DNA of 61,360 nucleotides from an uncultured bacterium (GCA_903870275.1 CAIQCK010000043.1:1-61360), one strand, 5' to 3'; shown: positions 18,234-27,800, counted from the stretch's first letter. The notes: generated by a model not told the origin, from the sequence alone. Made by a program: numbers and translations.

Positions 18234-19175
18234 ATGAAGACATCCATGATCACACGCCGCCATTTCTTCGGCGCTGTCGGAGCCACCGTCGCCGGTATCG
18301 GCGCGGACAAATTGTTCGGAGCCGAACCCGCGAAGGACAACATCCGCCTCGGCATGATGCTGCAAGGCGGTTCCGTCGCCCTCTTGCAGAAGAATGCCCA
18401 GGCCATCGCTTCCGTTGGCTTCGAAAGGGTGCAGGTGACGTTCTTCGCCCACCCGACCGCCGACGAGCTCAAGTCGCTCGCGGACACGCTCAAGGAGTTG
18501 AAGCTGAAAACCGTCGCGTTCGGCACCTATTTCAATCTCTTCAGCCCCAACGACACCGGTTTCATGGGAGCGAGCATTGCCACCATGAAGCGTGTTGCCG
18601 AGCACGCCTCTCTGTTCGACTGCAACCAGTTCGTCACCTGGAGCGCGAGCTACTCGGCGAAGTTCCGCGGCGAGGACCCGCGCAACCACACGCCCGAGGC
18701 CGTCGCGCAATTGCACCGCGCCATCCGCGAGGTTGTCCTGCCGGTCCTCGACCCCATCGGCGGCCGCGTGGCCTTCGAGCCGTTCTTCCCGCACGTCGTC
18801 GGCACGCTGGCACTGACGAAGGAAGTCTTCGCGCCGTTCCCCGCCAGCCGCGTCGGCATGGTGCTCGACCCGCCGAACTTCATTTCGCCCGACCTCTATC
18901 CGAAGCGCGAAGAGGAGATGCGCCGCCTCTTCCGCGAACTCGGCGACCGCATCCATCTCGCCCACTTCAAGGACATGAAGCTCAACGCCGCCGGCGACAA
19001 CGTGGGCTATCCCGGCCCCGGCGGCGGCGAGATGAACTACCCGCTGCTGATCTCCGGAATCCGCAAGCTCCAACGCCCCGTGCCCTGCATCATCGAGCAC
19101 ATCAAGCCCGAACCCGCCGAGATGACGAAGACCAAGGCGTGGGTGGAAGCGCGGCTGGCGGGAATCGGGAGTTAA
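18234..19175 (+). CDS. Tat-exported sugar isomerase/epimerase-like TIM-barrel protein
   Basis: The 313-aa product has a Tat leader (ITRRHFFGAVGATVAGIG) after the Shine-Dalgarno AAAGGAC. The mature part fits the xylose isomerase-like/AP endonuclease 2 barrel: FERVQVTFFAHP, FNLFSP, AFEPFFPHV, MVLDPPNFI and HLAHFKDMKL, with Glu, Asp and His residues in the usual metal-site strands. These proteins isomerise or epimerise free sugars or related compounds. Export by Tat suggests folding around a metal in the cytoplasm. It follows the 17054 gene by 37 nt on the same strand, probably in one operon. Confidence 0.75.
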   Translation: MKTSMITRRHFFGAVGATVAGIGADKLFGAEPAKDNIRLGMMLQGGSVALLQKNAQAIASVGFERVQVTFFAHPTADELKSLADTLKELKLKTVAFGTYFNLFSPNDTGFMGASIATMKRVAEHASLFDCNQFVTWSASYSAKFRGEDPRNHTPEAVAQLHRAIREVVLPVLDPIGGRVAFEPFFPHVVGTLALTKEVFAPFPASRVGMVLDPPNFISPDLYPKREEEMRRLFRELGDRIHLAHFKDMKLNAAGDNVGYPGPGGGEMNYPLLISGIRKLQRPVPCIIEHIKPEPAEMTKTKAWVEARLAGIGS

Positions 19176-19188
19176 AGGAAGCTCACCT

Positions 19189-20586
19189 ATGGGTTGCATT
19201 TCCTATGCTGACTTGATTAACAGAGCAATTTGCGGTGTTGCTCAGACCGAGGAAATGTCAGAAGCGGATTTGAAGGAATACATCTGCAAGGATGGTCCAA
19301 ACACACCTACAATCTCTGTGCCCGGTGGGTTTGTGTTCACAACCGCCGATGGCCTCGCCGCTATTCACGAGTTGGGCCGATTGTGGCGCTCTGAATCCGC
19401 TGATCGGAAACGAAGACTGAATTCTGAACGGGCCGCGATACTTGCGGCGGAAGTTTTTGGTGAGGCTCTTGCGGCTGGCGCGTTCAAAACGGGAACTGAT
19501 CCCCGCGAGGCAAAGAAGAAGCTAAGAAGGCGATTGGAAGATCGGCTCGCTGCGGTCGAGCACGACGTTGTTCATACTTTTCCTTGCCATATTCTCGATG
19601 ACACGAGCATTGGTGAATTCGATGTTGGTCCAGTTCGTTTTTGGCCGCGGTTGGTTTGGCTCGATTACGCAGAAAGGATTGAGGGGAGGAAGGCTGATTG
19701 GGTGAAGTATCTCCGCGAAGCTTGGACGAAGAACGTTGCACCGCCAGAGGGCAAGACGCTTCATGAATGCTACGTTCGAATTATTCACAGCGGTTTTGGA
19801 TTTTGCAAATGGGCGGCCACGGTTACTATTAGCGGAAATGACATTGGTCGCTCTAAGGAGCGCGCACACACCGCCACACGCCTTGCCGTTGATGCGTTAG
19901 GGGTTGTGCTCAATCGGCGGGATGCGTTGAATCTACGGGGACCTGGCGATGAATTGCGGCCAAGAGCCGCTGTAACTATCATGCATGTGCCAAAAAAGAG
20001 TATAAGTCTTGGGCAGTCGCTCGATCTTCCACGGTTGGGTGGGCGTCCAGGATTCGCCAAGAGCTACTTAGACGATACAAAAGCTTATCGGGATGCGACA
20101 GGAAAAGCCATTGATCCCATCGTCGCCGTGAAACCCAGCGGATCAATTCCTCGGCTGCGACAAACATGGTGCGACGCCCTATTCTGGTTCGGCGAAGCGC
20201 GGCGGGATCCTACGGATTTCATGGCTCTCGTTCGCTATGGGATGAGCCTTGATGTCTTAACACAAGCCAGGCAAGAACGAGGCATTACCTGTCTCCTTGC
20301 CGCATTGTTTGGGATGAGACCGAATGACACATTCTTGACAGACGGCAAGACTCTTGCGAAGGCGGCAGAGAGAATCTATAACGCGCGTTCCCAACTCGGC
20401 CACGGCGGTCGTCCCGCGCTGCTGGAAGACCTGCCATTCTCACGTGCAAGCACAGATATGATTGCCGCTCTGGCACTCCAGCGATACGTCATGTGCCTGA
20501 GTCATTATACTGGAACTGACTGTTACGAAAAGTTTCTTGGCGCAATCCCAGAAATATTGCCGAGATTGTTGAAGCCCACTGGCTGA
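19189..20586 (+). CDS. HEPN-type protein, possible defence ribonuclease
   Basis: A 465-aa soluble protein with Shine-Dalgarno AAGGAAGC before ATG 19189. The C-terminal region (about 385-460) has NARSQLGHGG, which contains the R-x4-H signature of HEPN nucleases, followed by helices (IAALALQRYVMCLSHY) like ApeA/ApeA-like C-terminal domains. The long N-terminal part (to about 370) has no motif I recognise. The gene is poorer in G+C than its neighbours and lies beside a hicBA pair, so an acquired defence or stress role is plausible. It begins 13 nt after the isomerase-like gene but is probably unrelated to it. Confidence 0.6.
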   Translation: MGCISYADLINRAICGVAQTEEMSEADLKEYICKDGPNTPTISVPGGFVFTTADGLAAIHELGRLWRSESADRKRRLNSERAAILAAEVFGEALAAGAFKTGTDPREAKKKLRRRLEDRLAAVEHDVVHTFPCHILDDTSIGEFDVGPVRFWPRLVWLDYAERIEGRKADWVKYLREAWTKNVAPPEGKTLHECYVRIIHSGFGFCKWAATVTISGNDIGRSKERAHTATRLAVDALGVVLNRRDALNLRGPGDELRPRAAVTIMHVPKKSISLGQSLDLPRLGGRPGFAKSYLDDTKAYRDATGKAIDPIVAVKPSGSIPRLRQTWCDALFWFGEARRDPTDFMALVRYGMSLDVLTQARQERGITCLLAALFGMRPNDTFLTDGKTLAKAAERIYNARSQLGHGGRPALLEDLPFSRASTDMIAALALQRYVMCLSHYTGTDCYEKFLGAIPEILPRLLKPTG

Positions 20587-20718
20587 GTGAAACGGCTTGA
20601 TTCGCCCACTTTTTTTCGTCGTTCCACTGGCCGGTAGCTTTGGACGACGATGTTGAGGCAACGGCGGCGTTTTTCAACTGCGGCGCGCGGGACGGTTCCG
20701 GCTGTTTCAGTTTTCAAG

Positions 20719-20765
20719 AATCCAAACGCTTGTCCTCCTGTGGAACCGGCGGCATCCTGCGCGGC
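20719..20765 (+). repeat. 47-bp direct repeat, left copy beside hicBA
   Basis: It begins AATCCAAACGCTTG and contains TCCTCCTGTGGAACCGGCGG. It matches 21293-21339 in 45 of 47 positions, on the same strand, 574 bp away. The two copies bracket the toxin-antitoxin genes, and weaker similarity extends upstream of both. Confidence 0.75.
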
Positions 20766-20781
20766 TTCTTGATCTGCCACC

Positions 20782-21000
20782 TCACTTGACTGCTCGCAGG
20801 AAAACCTCCGCTTCGATATCCGCATCGCGCAACGCGCCTTTGAGCGTGTAGCGATCCACTTCAGGATGAAAAGGGAAAACAATTCGCCGGCCGTCGGGAT
20901 GTTCCATTTTGACGTGGCTGCCGCGCCGATCAATCTCCACAAATCCCAGACGCGCCAGCGCCGCATGAACCTGCCGGCCGGAAAGCAGCGGCAGTTTCAC
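20782..21000 (-). CDS. hicA: HicA-family mRNA interferase toxin
   Basis: The 72-aa product has the HicA layout: SGRQVHAALARLGF, then RRGSHVKMEHPDGR with the conserved Gly-Ser-His, and HPEVDRYTLKGALRDADI near the end. HicA toxins are small dsRNA-binding-fold ribonucleases that cut mRNA, with that His as the catalytic residue. The start is GTG at 21000, overlapping the antitoxin stop by 4 nt (GTGA), so translation is probably coupled to hicB. The order is antitoxin first, toxin second. Confidence 0.88.
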   Translation of the reverse strand: MKLPLLSGRQVHAALARLGFVEIDRRGSHVKMEHPDGRRIVFPFHPEVDRYTLKGALRDADIEAEVFLRAVK

Positions 21001-21194
21001 GAGACCTCGACGACTTCACGTTTCTTGCCAGCGAGATCCTTGGGCGACGGTTCCAGATAGAGGGCAATGGCTTCGCGGACGTTGGCGATGGCTTCCTCGC
21101 GGGTTTTGCCCTGCGACCAGCAACTTTTCAGCGACGGGCAGTGCGCCACATAGTAGCCGTCTTCGCCCAGCTCGACTACAACCTTTACGTTCAT
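20997..21194 (-). CDS. hicB: HicB-family antitoxin, short form
   Basis: A 65-aa protein with the partially degraded RNase H-like fold of HicB: VVVELGEDGYYVAHCPSL, then GKTREEAIANVREAIALYLE. HicB neutralises HicA by binding it. This copy ends soon after the conserved domain and lacks a C-terminal DNA-binding domain, so it may not repress its own promoter by itself. It is the first gene of the pair and overlaps hicA by 4 nt. The pair lies between 47-bp direct repeats. Confidence 0.85.
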   Translation of the reverse strand: MNVKVVVELGEDGYYVAHCPSLKSCWSQGKTREEAIANVREAIALYLEPSPKDLAGKKREVVEVS

Positions 21195-21292
21195 GATTTC
21201 ACTTTAGCGTTCGCTGGCGCCAGGGGCAACACCTGATTCGTGGCCGTTTCCTTGCGGCACGCTCGGCGCCACGGGTGGCTATTCCTTTCGAC

Positions 21293-21339
21293 AATCCAAA
21301 CGCTTGCCCTCCTGTGGAACCGGCGGCATCATGCGCGGC
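21293..21339 (+). repeat. 47-bp direct repeat, right copy beside hicBA
   Basis: The second copy of the repeat at 20719-20765, with two differences. It ends 24 nt before the start of the 21363 gene, so that gene's promoter region is made partly of repeat. Confidence 0.75.
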
Positions 21340-21362
21340 AACTGGATGCGGTGCTGCAAAGG

Positions 21363-24300
21363 ATGACCATGACTCGATTACGCTCGATACTCGTTTTGGT
21401 TCTTGGACTCTGGACGCTGGGCGCTGCCGCGGTTGCGGCGGAGCCGGACAGCGACGGGGATGGTTTGCCGGATCGCGTGGAGAAGTTGCTCGGCACGCCG
21501 CCGGAACGCGCGCAGGACTGGACGGTATTCTGGACGCGCGACCCGAAGGCGGCGGCCGGCAAACCGGGACCGCAAATGTTGCGCGCCGCCGTCGCACACG
21601 TGGCGGAGGACCGGTTTGTGTGGCGCGTGGACTGGAGCGAACCATTCCCAACGGGCGGGTCGTTGCTGCTCTATCTGGATGCTGACAACCGCAAGGACAC
21701 GGGCCGGCAAGACAGCAACGTCGGCACGGACCTCATGTATCACTACGCCGGCACGGCCAACGTGTCGTATCACGGCGAGTTTTCGAAGGGGCACCCGTCG
21801 CCGCTGCGCGCGGAGGCGTTCGGCAATAGCGTGGTGTTCTGTCACGACGCGCCGCTTTGCCGCGAAGGCGATGTCGCCGTCGTGCGCGTCGCGCTGCTCG
21901 CGGAAGGCGCCGTCCACGCCAGTACGGGATGGATTGAAGTCCGCATTCCGCTTGCCGGCACGGGCAAGAAACCGCATTTGCTCGATTCCGGGGACGCGGA
22001 GTTTCTCGGTCTCTCCGGCGAGGTTGTGCGCCGCGGCATGTCCGGTCCGTATCCCGAACGCCGCGTGAAACCCGCGCTGCCGTTCGCGTCCGCTCCGCGC
22101 AACAAACAACCGGCGACGGTTGAGCGCGAGCGCGTCACGGTGGAACTGGCAGAAGAAGACGGCATCGCGCGCCGCGGCGCACCGGTGCGGTTTGGCTTTC
22201 CGCTGCCGCAGGGCAAACTCTTCGATCCGGCACAGGCGCGATTACTGGCGCCGGACGGCCACGAGACGCCGGCGCAGTTCACGGCTACCTGTTTTTGGAA
22301 GGACGACAGCGTGCGCTGGCTGGCGGTGACTTTTCTTGTCGACCTCGCGTCGAAGGCTCGCGCGGAATACGTCGTGGAGTTCGGCCGCGACGTCAAGCGC
22401 CGCGCTCCGCCACATGCGCTGCGGATGACCCGCGACGGCGACGCGCTCACGGTGAACACGGGTGTGATGCAGGCGCGGCTCAACGCGCGGCGTTTCGGTT
22501 TCCTTGATGAAGTTCGCGCGGGCGGCGAGACGGTGGCGCGCGGCGGCAGCGGCGGTCTTGTGTTGACGACACGCGACGGCAGGCGGTTCACCAGCGCGGC
22601 GGGCGAGACAACGCTGCGGATTGAAGAAGAAGGGCCGCTGACGGCCTGCGTGCGCATCGAAGGGCCGTTGAGCAACGAGAAAGACGAAAACTATTTCCGG
22701 CACATCACGCGGCTGCGATTCTACGCCGGCAGCGCGAAAGTGGATGTCGCCTGCACGCTGTTGGATGACGTGCTGGATCACGAGTTCGCCGATTTCCGCT
22801 CGGTGGAGTTTCCGATGGAGATGGCAAAGCCCGCGCAGACCGCGCGCTTCGCACTGGCAGACGCCGAACAAACCGAGTCGTTGGACGGCGCGGCGGCGCG
22901 GCTGTTCCAGCGCGACGATCAGTCTTTTTCGCTGACGGGCGCGTCGCCGGCCAACGGCCGCCGTGCGCCCGGCCGCGTGGCGCTGGATGCCGGCGGGCGC
23001 GGCATCGGCGTGACGGTGGAGGATTTCTGGCAGAATTATCCATGCGCGTTGCGGGCTGAACGCGACAAGTTCGCCATCGAACTCTGGCCGGACATCCGCG
23101 GCGAGTCCGGTTACAGTAAGCTTCCCGATCACCTGCTGTTTCCGTTCGTGGACGGCGCGTATCGGTTCAAGTGGGGGACGTCCCGGACGCGGCGGATGAG
23201 TTTCGATTTTGCGCTGGAGCACGGCGCGCTGCCCGCGCCCGCCGTGCCGCCGGTCGTGGTCGTGCCGCCGTCGTGGTATGAGAGCAGCGGCGCGCTCGGT
23301 CCGATGGTCGCCCGGCACGGCAACGAATACGCGGCCTGGGACGCGGCGATGGAACGATGTTTCGCCGATCATCTCCGCATCAAGGAGGCGAAACGCGAAT
23401 ACGGTTTCTTCAACTGGGGCGACTGGCACGGCGAGCGCGAGATCAACTGGGGCAACAACGAATACGACCTGCCGCACGCGCTGTTCATGCAGTTTGCGCG
23501 CACGGGCGACCGGCGCTATTACCATCTCGCGCTGGAGGGTGCGCGGCATCAGGCCGACGTGGATTGCGTCCACGCTTATCCCGATCCCGCCTACGTGGGC
23601 TGCAACGTCGAGCACTCAGTCTCCCACACCGGCACGTGGAGCGAAAAAGGCGCGCGCGGCTGGTCGTATCCCTACAGCGGCGGCGCGATGGCGTTTAACG
23701 GTCACACATGGTCCGAGGGCATGTGCGACGCATGGCACTTGGCCGGCGACGAGCGTTCGATGGAGGCAGCGCAAGGTCTCGGCGAACATATCGTTTACGG
23801 CATGGTGCCGCGCTTCAAGTCGCTCGGCACGCACGAGCGTTCGGCGGGCTGGTCGCTCATTGCGATCCTGGCGATCTATCGCGCGACGCTCGATCCGCTT
23901 TATCTCGACGCAGCGCGGCAAATCGCAGAGGTGCCGTTGCGCGAACGCAAGCCCGGCCAGGGCAGCGGCTGGCCTCACACGCTGCCGGGCGACCATTGCA
24001 TGCACTCGCATATTCCCGGCGCGAAGCTCTGCACCGGCAACGCGTGTTTTCTCATCGGCATCCTCGGCTCCGGCTTGAAGGAGTATTACATTGAGACCGG
24101 CGACGCGCGGGCGCGCGAGGCGGTCATCGGCCAGGCGGCGTTTTGGAAACAGGTGTGGATACCGGAGGCGGGCGGGTTTCCTTACACAAGCTGCCCGCTG
24201 TACCGCGACCGTCCCGGCGCGTTGACCGGCATGCTTTGCGCCGACGCGATTGCATTCGCCGCAAAGGAGAGCGGCGACGCCGAACTGATGACCATCGCCG

Positions 24301-25157
24301 CCGAGTCCATGATTTCGAACATCGCGTCGCCCGCGGGCGGCGACGGCAAGGGCTTCGCCCAATACGCGCGTTTCGCCGCGCCGCTGATGGCCACGCTGCG
24401 CGACGCGCGCGACCACTGCGAGGCGGCCCGCCAGCTCGTCACCATCAACATGGACGACTTGCTCCAGCGCAAACTCGCGAAGGCCGCGCCGACGACCTTC
24501 CTCGGCATCCGCGCGCCAAAGGAGAAACGGTTCCTCGTGCAGGTCGCCGGCGGCGCCGAGACGATCGTCATCACGCGCAAGCCGCACGGTTCCATGTCGA
24601 AGGCCGCGCCGACTGGCACCGTCACGGTCACCGATCCCGATGGGCGCGAAATCCGGCGCGAGACATTCGACACCGACAATGCCTGTGAGTTGAGCGTACC
24701 GATTCCCGCCGACGCGCCGCGCGGCGCGTATGCCGTGCGCATCGTGGACGACATGCGCGGCATCTGGCACGCGGGCAGCACCACCGGCCGGGTGGTGCTC
24801 GATTGTTCGCGCGCGCCAACGCTGGCGAACTATCACCCCAATCGCCTCTTCTTCCGCGTGCCCGAAGGCGTGCGGCGATTCAAACTCACCATCGTCGGCG
24901 GGCACAAGGGCGAGTTCGGGTTGAGCGTATTCGACGCCGACGGCCAGTCGCGCGGTTTCGCCCGCGGCTTGCATAGCGAGATCTCGACGCCGGACAGGCA
25001 GCGCACGCTCGACATTGAAGTGCCGCCCGGCAAAGAGGGCGCGGTCTGGAGCGCGGTGGTGTTTGCCCCGATGGACTGGGACCTGAAGATGGAAGGCATC
25101 CCGCCCTACGTCAGCGCCACGGCCGCCGGATGGTTTTTGCCCGAGACAAAGCGGTAG
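21363..25157 (+). CDS. Secreted exo-rhamnogalacturonan-lyase-like protein (PcRGLX/YetA type, PL26-like)
   Basis: The 1264-aa product starts at ATG 21363 after an AAAGG site and has a signal peptide (MTRLRSILVLVLGLW, then AAVAAEP). DSDGDGLPDRVEKLLG resembles a thrombospondin-type calcium loop. The PcRGLX/YetA-type order follows: a beta domain with VRFGFPLPQGKLFDP and CFWKDDSVRWLAV, a middle beta domain, then a helical domain with FNWGDWHGEREINWGNNEYD, HALFMQFARTGD and HTWSEGMCDAWHLAGDE. The C-terminal part is beta-rich. Family members remove units from rhamnogalacturonan I backbones by beta-elimination. The upstream ATG at 21240 runs through a repeat and is rejected. Confidence 0.8.
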   Translation: MTMTRLRSILVLVLGLWTLGAAAVAAEPDSDGDGLPDRVEKLLGTPPERAQDWTVFWTRDPKAAAGKPGPQMLRAAVAHVAEDRFVWRVDWSEPFPTGGSLLLYLDADNRKDTGRQDSNVGTDLMYHYAGTANVSYHGEFSKGHPSPLRAEAFGNSVVFCHDAPLCREGDVAVVRVALLAEGAVHASTGWIEVRIPLAGTGKKPHLLDSGDAEFLGLSGEVVRRGMSGPYPERRVKPALPFASAPRNKQPATVERERVTVELAEEDGIARRGAPVRFGFPLPQGKLFDPAQARLLAPDGHETPAQFTATCFWKDDSVRWLAVTFLVDLASKARAEYVVEFGRDVKRRAPPHALRMTRDGDALTVNTGVMQARLNARRFGFLDEVRAGGETVARGGSGGLVLTTRDGRRFTSAAGETTLRIEEEGPLTACVRIEGPLSNEKDENYFRHITRLRFYAGSAKVDVACTLLDDVLDHEFADFRSVEFPMEMAKPAQTARFALADAEQTESLDGAAARLFQRDDQSFSLTGASPANGRRAPGRVALDAGGRGIGVTVEDFWQNYPCALRAERDKFAIELWPDIRGESGYSKLPDHLLFPFVDGAYRFKWGTSRTRRMSFDFALEHGALPAPAVPPVVVVPPSWYESSGALGPMVARHGNEYAAWDAAMERCFADHLRIKEAKREYGFFNWGDWHGEREINWGNNEYDLPHALFMQFARTGDRRYYHLALEGARHQADVDCVHAYPDPAYVGCNVEHSVSHTGTWSEKGARGWSYPYSGGAMAFNGHTWSEGMCDAWHLAGDERSMEAAQGLGEHIVYGMVPRFKSLGTHERSAGWSLIAILAIYRATLDPLYLDAARQIAEVPLRERKPGQGSGWPHTLPGDHCMHSHIPGAKLCTGNACFLIGILGSGLKEYYIETGDARAREAVIGQAAFWKQVWIPEAGGFPYTSCPLYRDRPGALTGMLCADAIAFAAKESGDAELMTIAAESMISNIASPAGGDGKGFAQYARFAAPLMATLRDARDHCEAARQLVTINMDDLLQRKLAKAAPTTFLGIRAPKEKRFLVQVAGGAETIVITRKPHGSMSKAAPTGTVTVTDPDGREIRRETFDTDNACELSVPIPADAPRGAYAVRIVDDMRGIWHAGSTTGRVVLDCSRAPTLANYHPNRLFFRVPEGVRRFKLTIVGGHKGEFGLSVFDADGQSRGFARGLHSEISTPDRQRTLDIEVPPGKEGAVWSAVVFAPMDWDLKMEGIPPYVSATAAGWFLPETKR

Positions 25158-25221
25158 GCGAGTCGAAACAGGCAACGAGGTGCTGTAACTTGTCGCGGCA
25201 ATGATGACGATTCATGAAACG

Positions 25222-26151
25222 ATGAAGACTTCGACGCCGCGTTTCTCGGGACTGACCGTCCTTCTGTCGTTGTTGCTCGCTGTCGCCACCGGTGTCGGGG
25301 CCGAGCGCGCGCCCGGTGCCGCGTCCGATGCAACGGCCACGGACACGACATTCTTCGACGGGAATCCCAACGACACCAGGAATCTCAAACCGTGGGACCA
25401 TATCCAGGTGGGCGGCGATAACTTTACGGTCTCGGCCAGGCCCGACGGCGCGGAAGAGCCGGGCGCGGTGCGCGCGGTTCCCGATCCGCTCGGCAAGCAA
25501 GGCTGGGTGTATGAACTGACCGTCACCGCCGAATCCACCTTCGCGGCCAAATCGGCCACGGCGGACCGCGTGGATCTCTGGAACAACACCAAGCGTTTCA
25601 TGGGCAGCGAGGGGCAGGAGACGTGGGAGCATTTTCAGTTCATGTTCCCGGCCAACCGCTACCATCCCGCGCCCGGCAATTGGAACTGGCTCGTGCAGCA
25701 CCACAACGACAGCGGCTACAAACGCTTCGTCAAATCGGGCCAGATCGTCTGGGAGTATCCCGAACTGGTCTGGGGCGTGAACACGGCAGCCAAACTTCCC
25801 GACGGCAAGGTAGCGACCGCGTTTTTCATGCGAGTCTGGGGCGGAGACGATACGAAGCCCGGAACGCCCACGATCGTTTATACAGGTGAAGCCCTGCGCT
25901 ACGATCATTGGTATGACGTGTTGGTGCGTGTTGTCTGGTCCACCGACGCCAAAACCGGTTTTGTGGCGTGGTGGATGGACGGGAAAAAGATTTACGAAGC
26001 GCCTCACCCGACGCTGTGGACGAGGCCGGACGGAACGAAGGATCACGTCAACTTTGAGTTCTCGAATTACCGCAAACACGACACGACGACCTCCACGGTC
26101 TATTTCGGCCGCGTGAAACTCGGCTCCAGCCGCCGCGCCGTCGAATTTTGA
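25222..26151 (+). CDS. Secreted polysaccharide-lyase-like protein (PL13/PL20 jelly-roll type)
   Basis: A 309-aa protein with a signal peptide (MKTSTPRFSGLTVLLSLLL), counted from ATG 25222; 25201 is an alternative start. The mature part is a beta jelly roll with EHFQFMFPANRYHP, NWNWLVQHHND, and YDVLVRVVWSTD followed by WWMDGKKIYEA. This is the pattern of heparin-lyase-I-like and glucuronan-lyase-like Polysacc_lyase domains, which cleave uronic-acid polymers. The Gln-His-His pair could be part of the catalytic site. It follows the rhamnogalacturonan-lyase-like gene closely, which supports a shared role on acidic plant or algal glycans. Confidence 0.7.
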   Translation: MKTSTPRFSGLTVLLSLLLAVATGVGAERAPGAASDATATDTTFFDGNPNDTRNLKPWDHIQVGGDNFTVSARPDGAEEPGAVRAVPDPLGKQGWVYELTVTAESTFAAKSATADRVDLWNNTKRFMGSEGQETWEHFQFMFPANRYHPAPGNWNWLVQHHNDSGYKRFVKSGQIVWEYPELVWGVNTAAKLPDGKVATAFFMRVWGGDDTKPGTPTIVYTGEALRYDHWYDVLVRVVWSTDAKTGFVAWWMDGKKIYEAPHPTLWTRPDGTKDHVNFEFSNYRKHDTTTSTVYFGRVKLGSSRRAVEF

Positions 26152-26297
26152 AACACCGCAGTTTCCCGTTGGATGCCGGACGCGCGAGGAGTATAAACCG
26201 CTCATGACTTCGCCGCGCGACTGCAACCGTTTCGGTTTCAAAATCCCCGCTGCCGGCCGGAGCCGCAGGCATCCGCTTTGATCCCAAGGAGACACCG

Positions 26298-27800
26298 ATG
26301 AACCGACGCGAGTTTTTCAAAACAGGCACCCAGGCGGCGGTCCTGGGGACATTGACGGCGACGGGGCGGAGCGCGCGGGCGGACACATCCCCGGCGAAGG
26401 GCGCGGCGCTCACGCCGGCGGTGTTGAAGAGTTACACGGCGGAAGATCATCGGCGGCGGTTGCAGAACATCGCGCTCGGCGAGCGCGGCGTGCGCGCGTG
26501 CTTGCGCAAGCATCTCATCACCGACTATCTGCCGGGGCATTGCGTCTATAATCTCGGCGAGTATCCGTGCCGCAAGCCGTGGGACCCGGATGATTGGGAC
26601 GAGCGCGAACTGGACAAGTTGCGCGACGACGGCATCCGGCTCATCCAGGTGCATGAGGAATGGAACGACTCGCAGCGGCTCTTCGGCGCGGACAAGTATT
26701 CGCCGGTGAATCCCGCCGGTTTCCGCCGCTTCGTGGAGATGGTCCACCGGCGCGGGATGAAACTTATCGTTTATGTCTCCACCGGCTTCTTCCAGCGGAC
26801 CGACCCGGATTTTCGCGAGGAGTGGGCGCGCAAGCAGGATCTCGTGGAGATTTACTTTCACTACGCGCGCTGTTCGCCCGCGAGTCCGGGCTGGCGCGCG
26901 TATCTGCTGTCGAAGCTGACGCGCATCCTCGACGATTACGGCGTGGACGGACTCTACAACGACGCCGGCTACATCAAGCTCTGGAACAACCGCCAGCCAC
27001 CGACGCCGGACGAGGTGCTCGCGTTCAACGAGAGCGAGGCGAGCGACGGCGCGGTGTGCGACCTGCTCGCGCTGATTTACGCCGAGGTCAAACGCCGCGG
27101 CGGACTGGTCAAGCTCCACATTAGCGGCGCGAACAAGCCGCAGACCGACCTGAAAGTTTACGATTACCTCTGGGTCGGCGAAGGCGGCAACAACGGCGAC
27201 AAGCTGCGCGACGTGGTGAAGAACCATCCGCCCTACGTCGCACCGTGCCTCGACATGAGCCGCGCGAAGATTGGGAGCGAGGACGAGTTGTATTTGCACG
27301 CGATTCCCTACATGCAGTTCCCGGTGCTGTTGGCGGGCCGGCCGTTCACGGGCGAACGCGCGATGATTCCCGGCATCCACTATCCGCCGGAGGAAAAATG
27401 TTTCTGGACGCGCCACTGCCGCGCGATCTGGAAACATTACCAGGCCAACCCGGACGGCCCGCACAGTTACGGTTGGTGGGACTCATGTCCCGGCCGGCCC
27501 GAAGCGCGCCCGGTGCACGCGCGCTGGCTGAAGCAATACCTGCCAATGGTCGAGGAAGGCACGTGGGCGTGGCTGGAGATCGGTGACTCGGATTTGTTCG
27601 CACAGCCGCCGCCAAAGGACGTGGTTGCGTCGGCGTTTGCCAATCGCGAGTTCCATCTCGTGCTGGCGAATTACGGCCAGAGCGCCGCCGAGGTTGTCAC
27701 ACGCGATGCGTATGCGCCGGCCGCCGACGCCGGCCCGGCGCGAAAACAATGGACGGTGCCCGCTCGGTCGTTGTGCATTGTGCGCCGGTGCGGCGCGTAG
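26298..27800 (+). CDS. Tat-exported TIM-barrel glycosidase-like protein
   Basis: A 500-aa protein with Tat leader MNRREFFKTGTQAAVLG, behind the Shine-Dalgarno AAGGAGA. The barrel has RLIQVHEEWND, KLIVYVSTGFF and DGLYNDAGYIKLWN, in which D222 is a good candidate nucleophile (compare alpha-galactosidase-like clan GH-D enzymes). WVGEGGNNGDKLR and the C-terminal beta domain (WAWLEIGDSDLF) follow. The exact family is unclear. It is the first of three consecutive exported-protein genes; the next starts 72 nt later. Confidence 0.7.
   Translation: MNRREFFKTGTQAAVLGTLTATGRSARADTSPAKGAALTPAVLKSYTAEDHRRRLQNIALGERGVRACLRKHLITDYLPGHCVYNLGEYPCRKPWDPDDWDERELDKLRDDGIRLIQVHEEWNDSQRLFGADKYSPVNPAGFRRFVEMVHRRGMKLIVYVSTGFFQRTDPDFREEWARKQDLVEIYFHYARCSPASPGWRAYLLSKLTRILDDYGVDGLYNDAGYIKLWNNRQPPTPDEVLAFNESEASDGAVCDLLALIYAEVKRRGGLVKLHISGANKPQTDLKVYDYLWVGEGGNNGDKLRDVVKNHPPYVAPCLDMSRAKIGSEDELYLHAIPYMQFPVLLAGRPFTGERAMIPGIHYPPEEKCFWTRHCRAIWKHYQANPDGPHSYGWWDSCPGRPEARPVHARWLKQYLPMVEEGTWAWLEIGDSDLFAQPPPKDVVASAFANREFHLVLANYGQSAAEVVTRDAYAPAADAGPARKQWTVPARSLCIVRRCGA

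Noticed and set aside
20719..21339. Direct repeats beside hicBA as phage or plasmid attachment sites
   Set aside because: There is no integrase or tRNA nearby, so they are recorded only as direct repeats.
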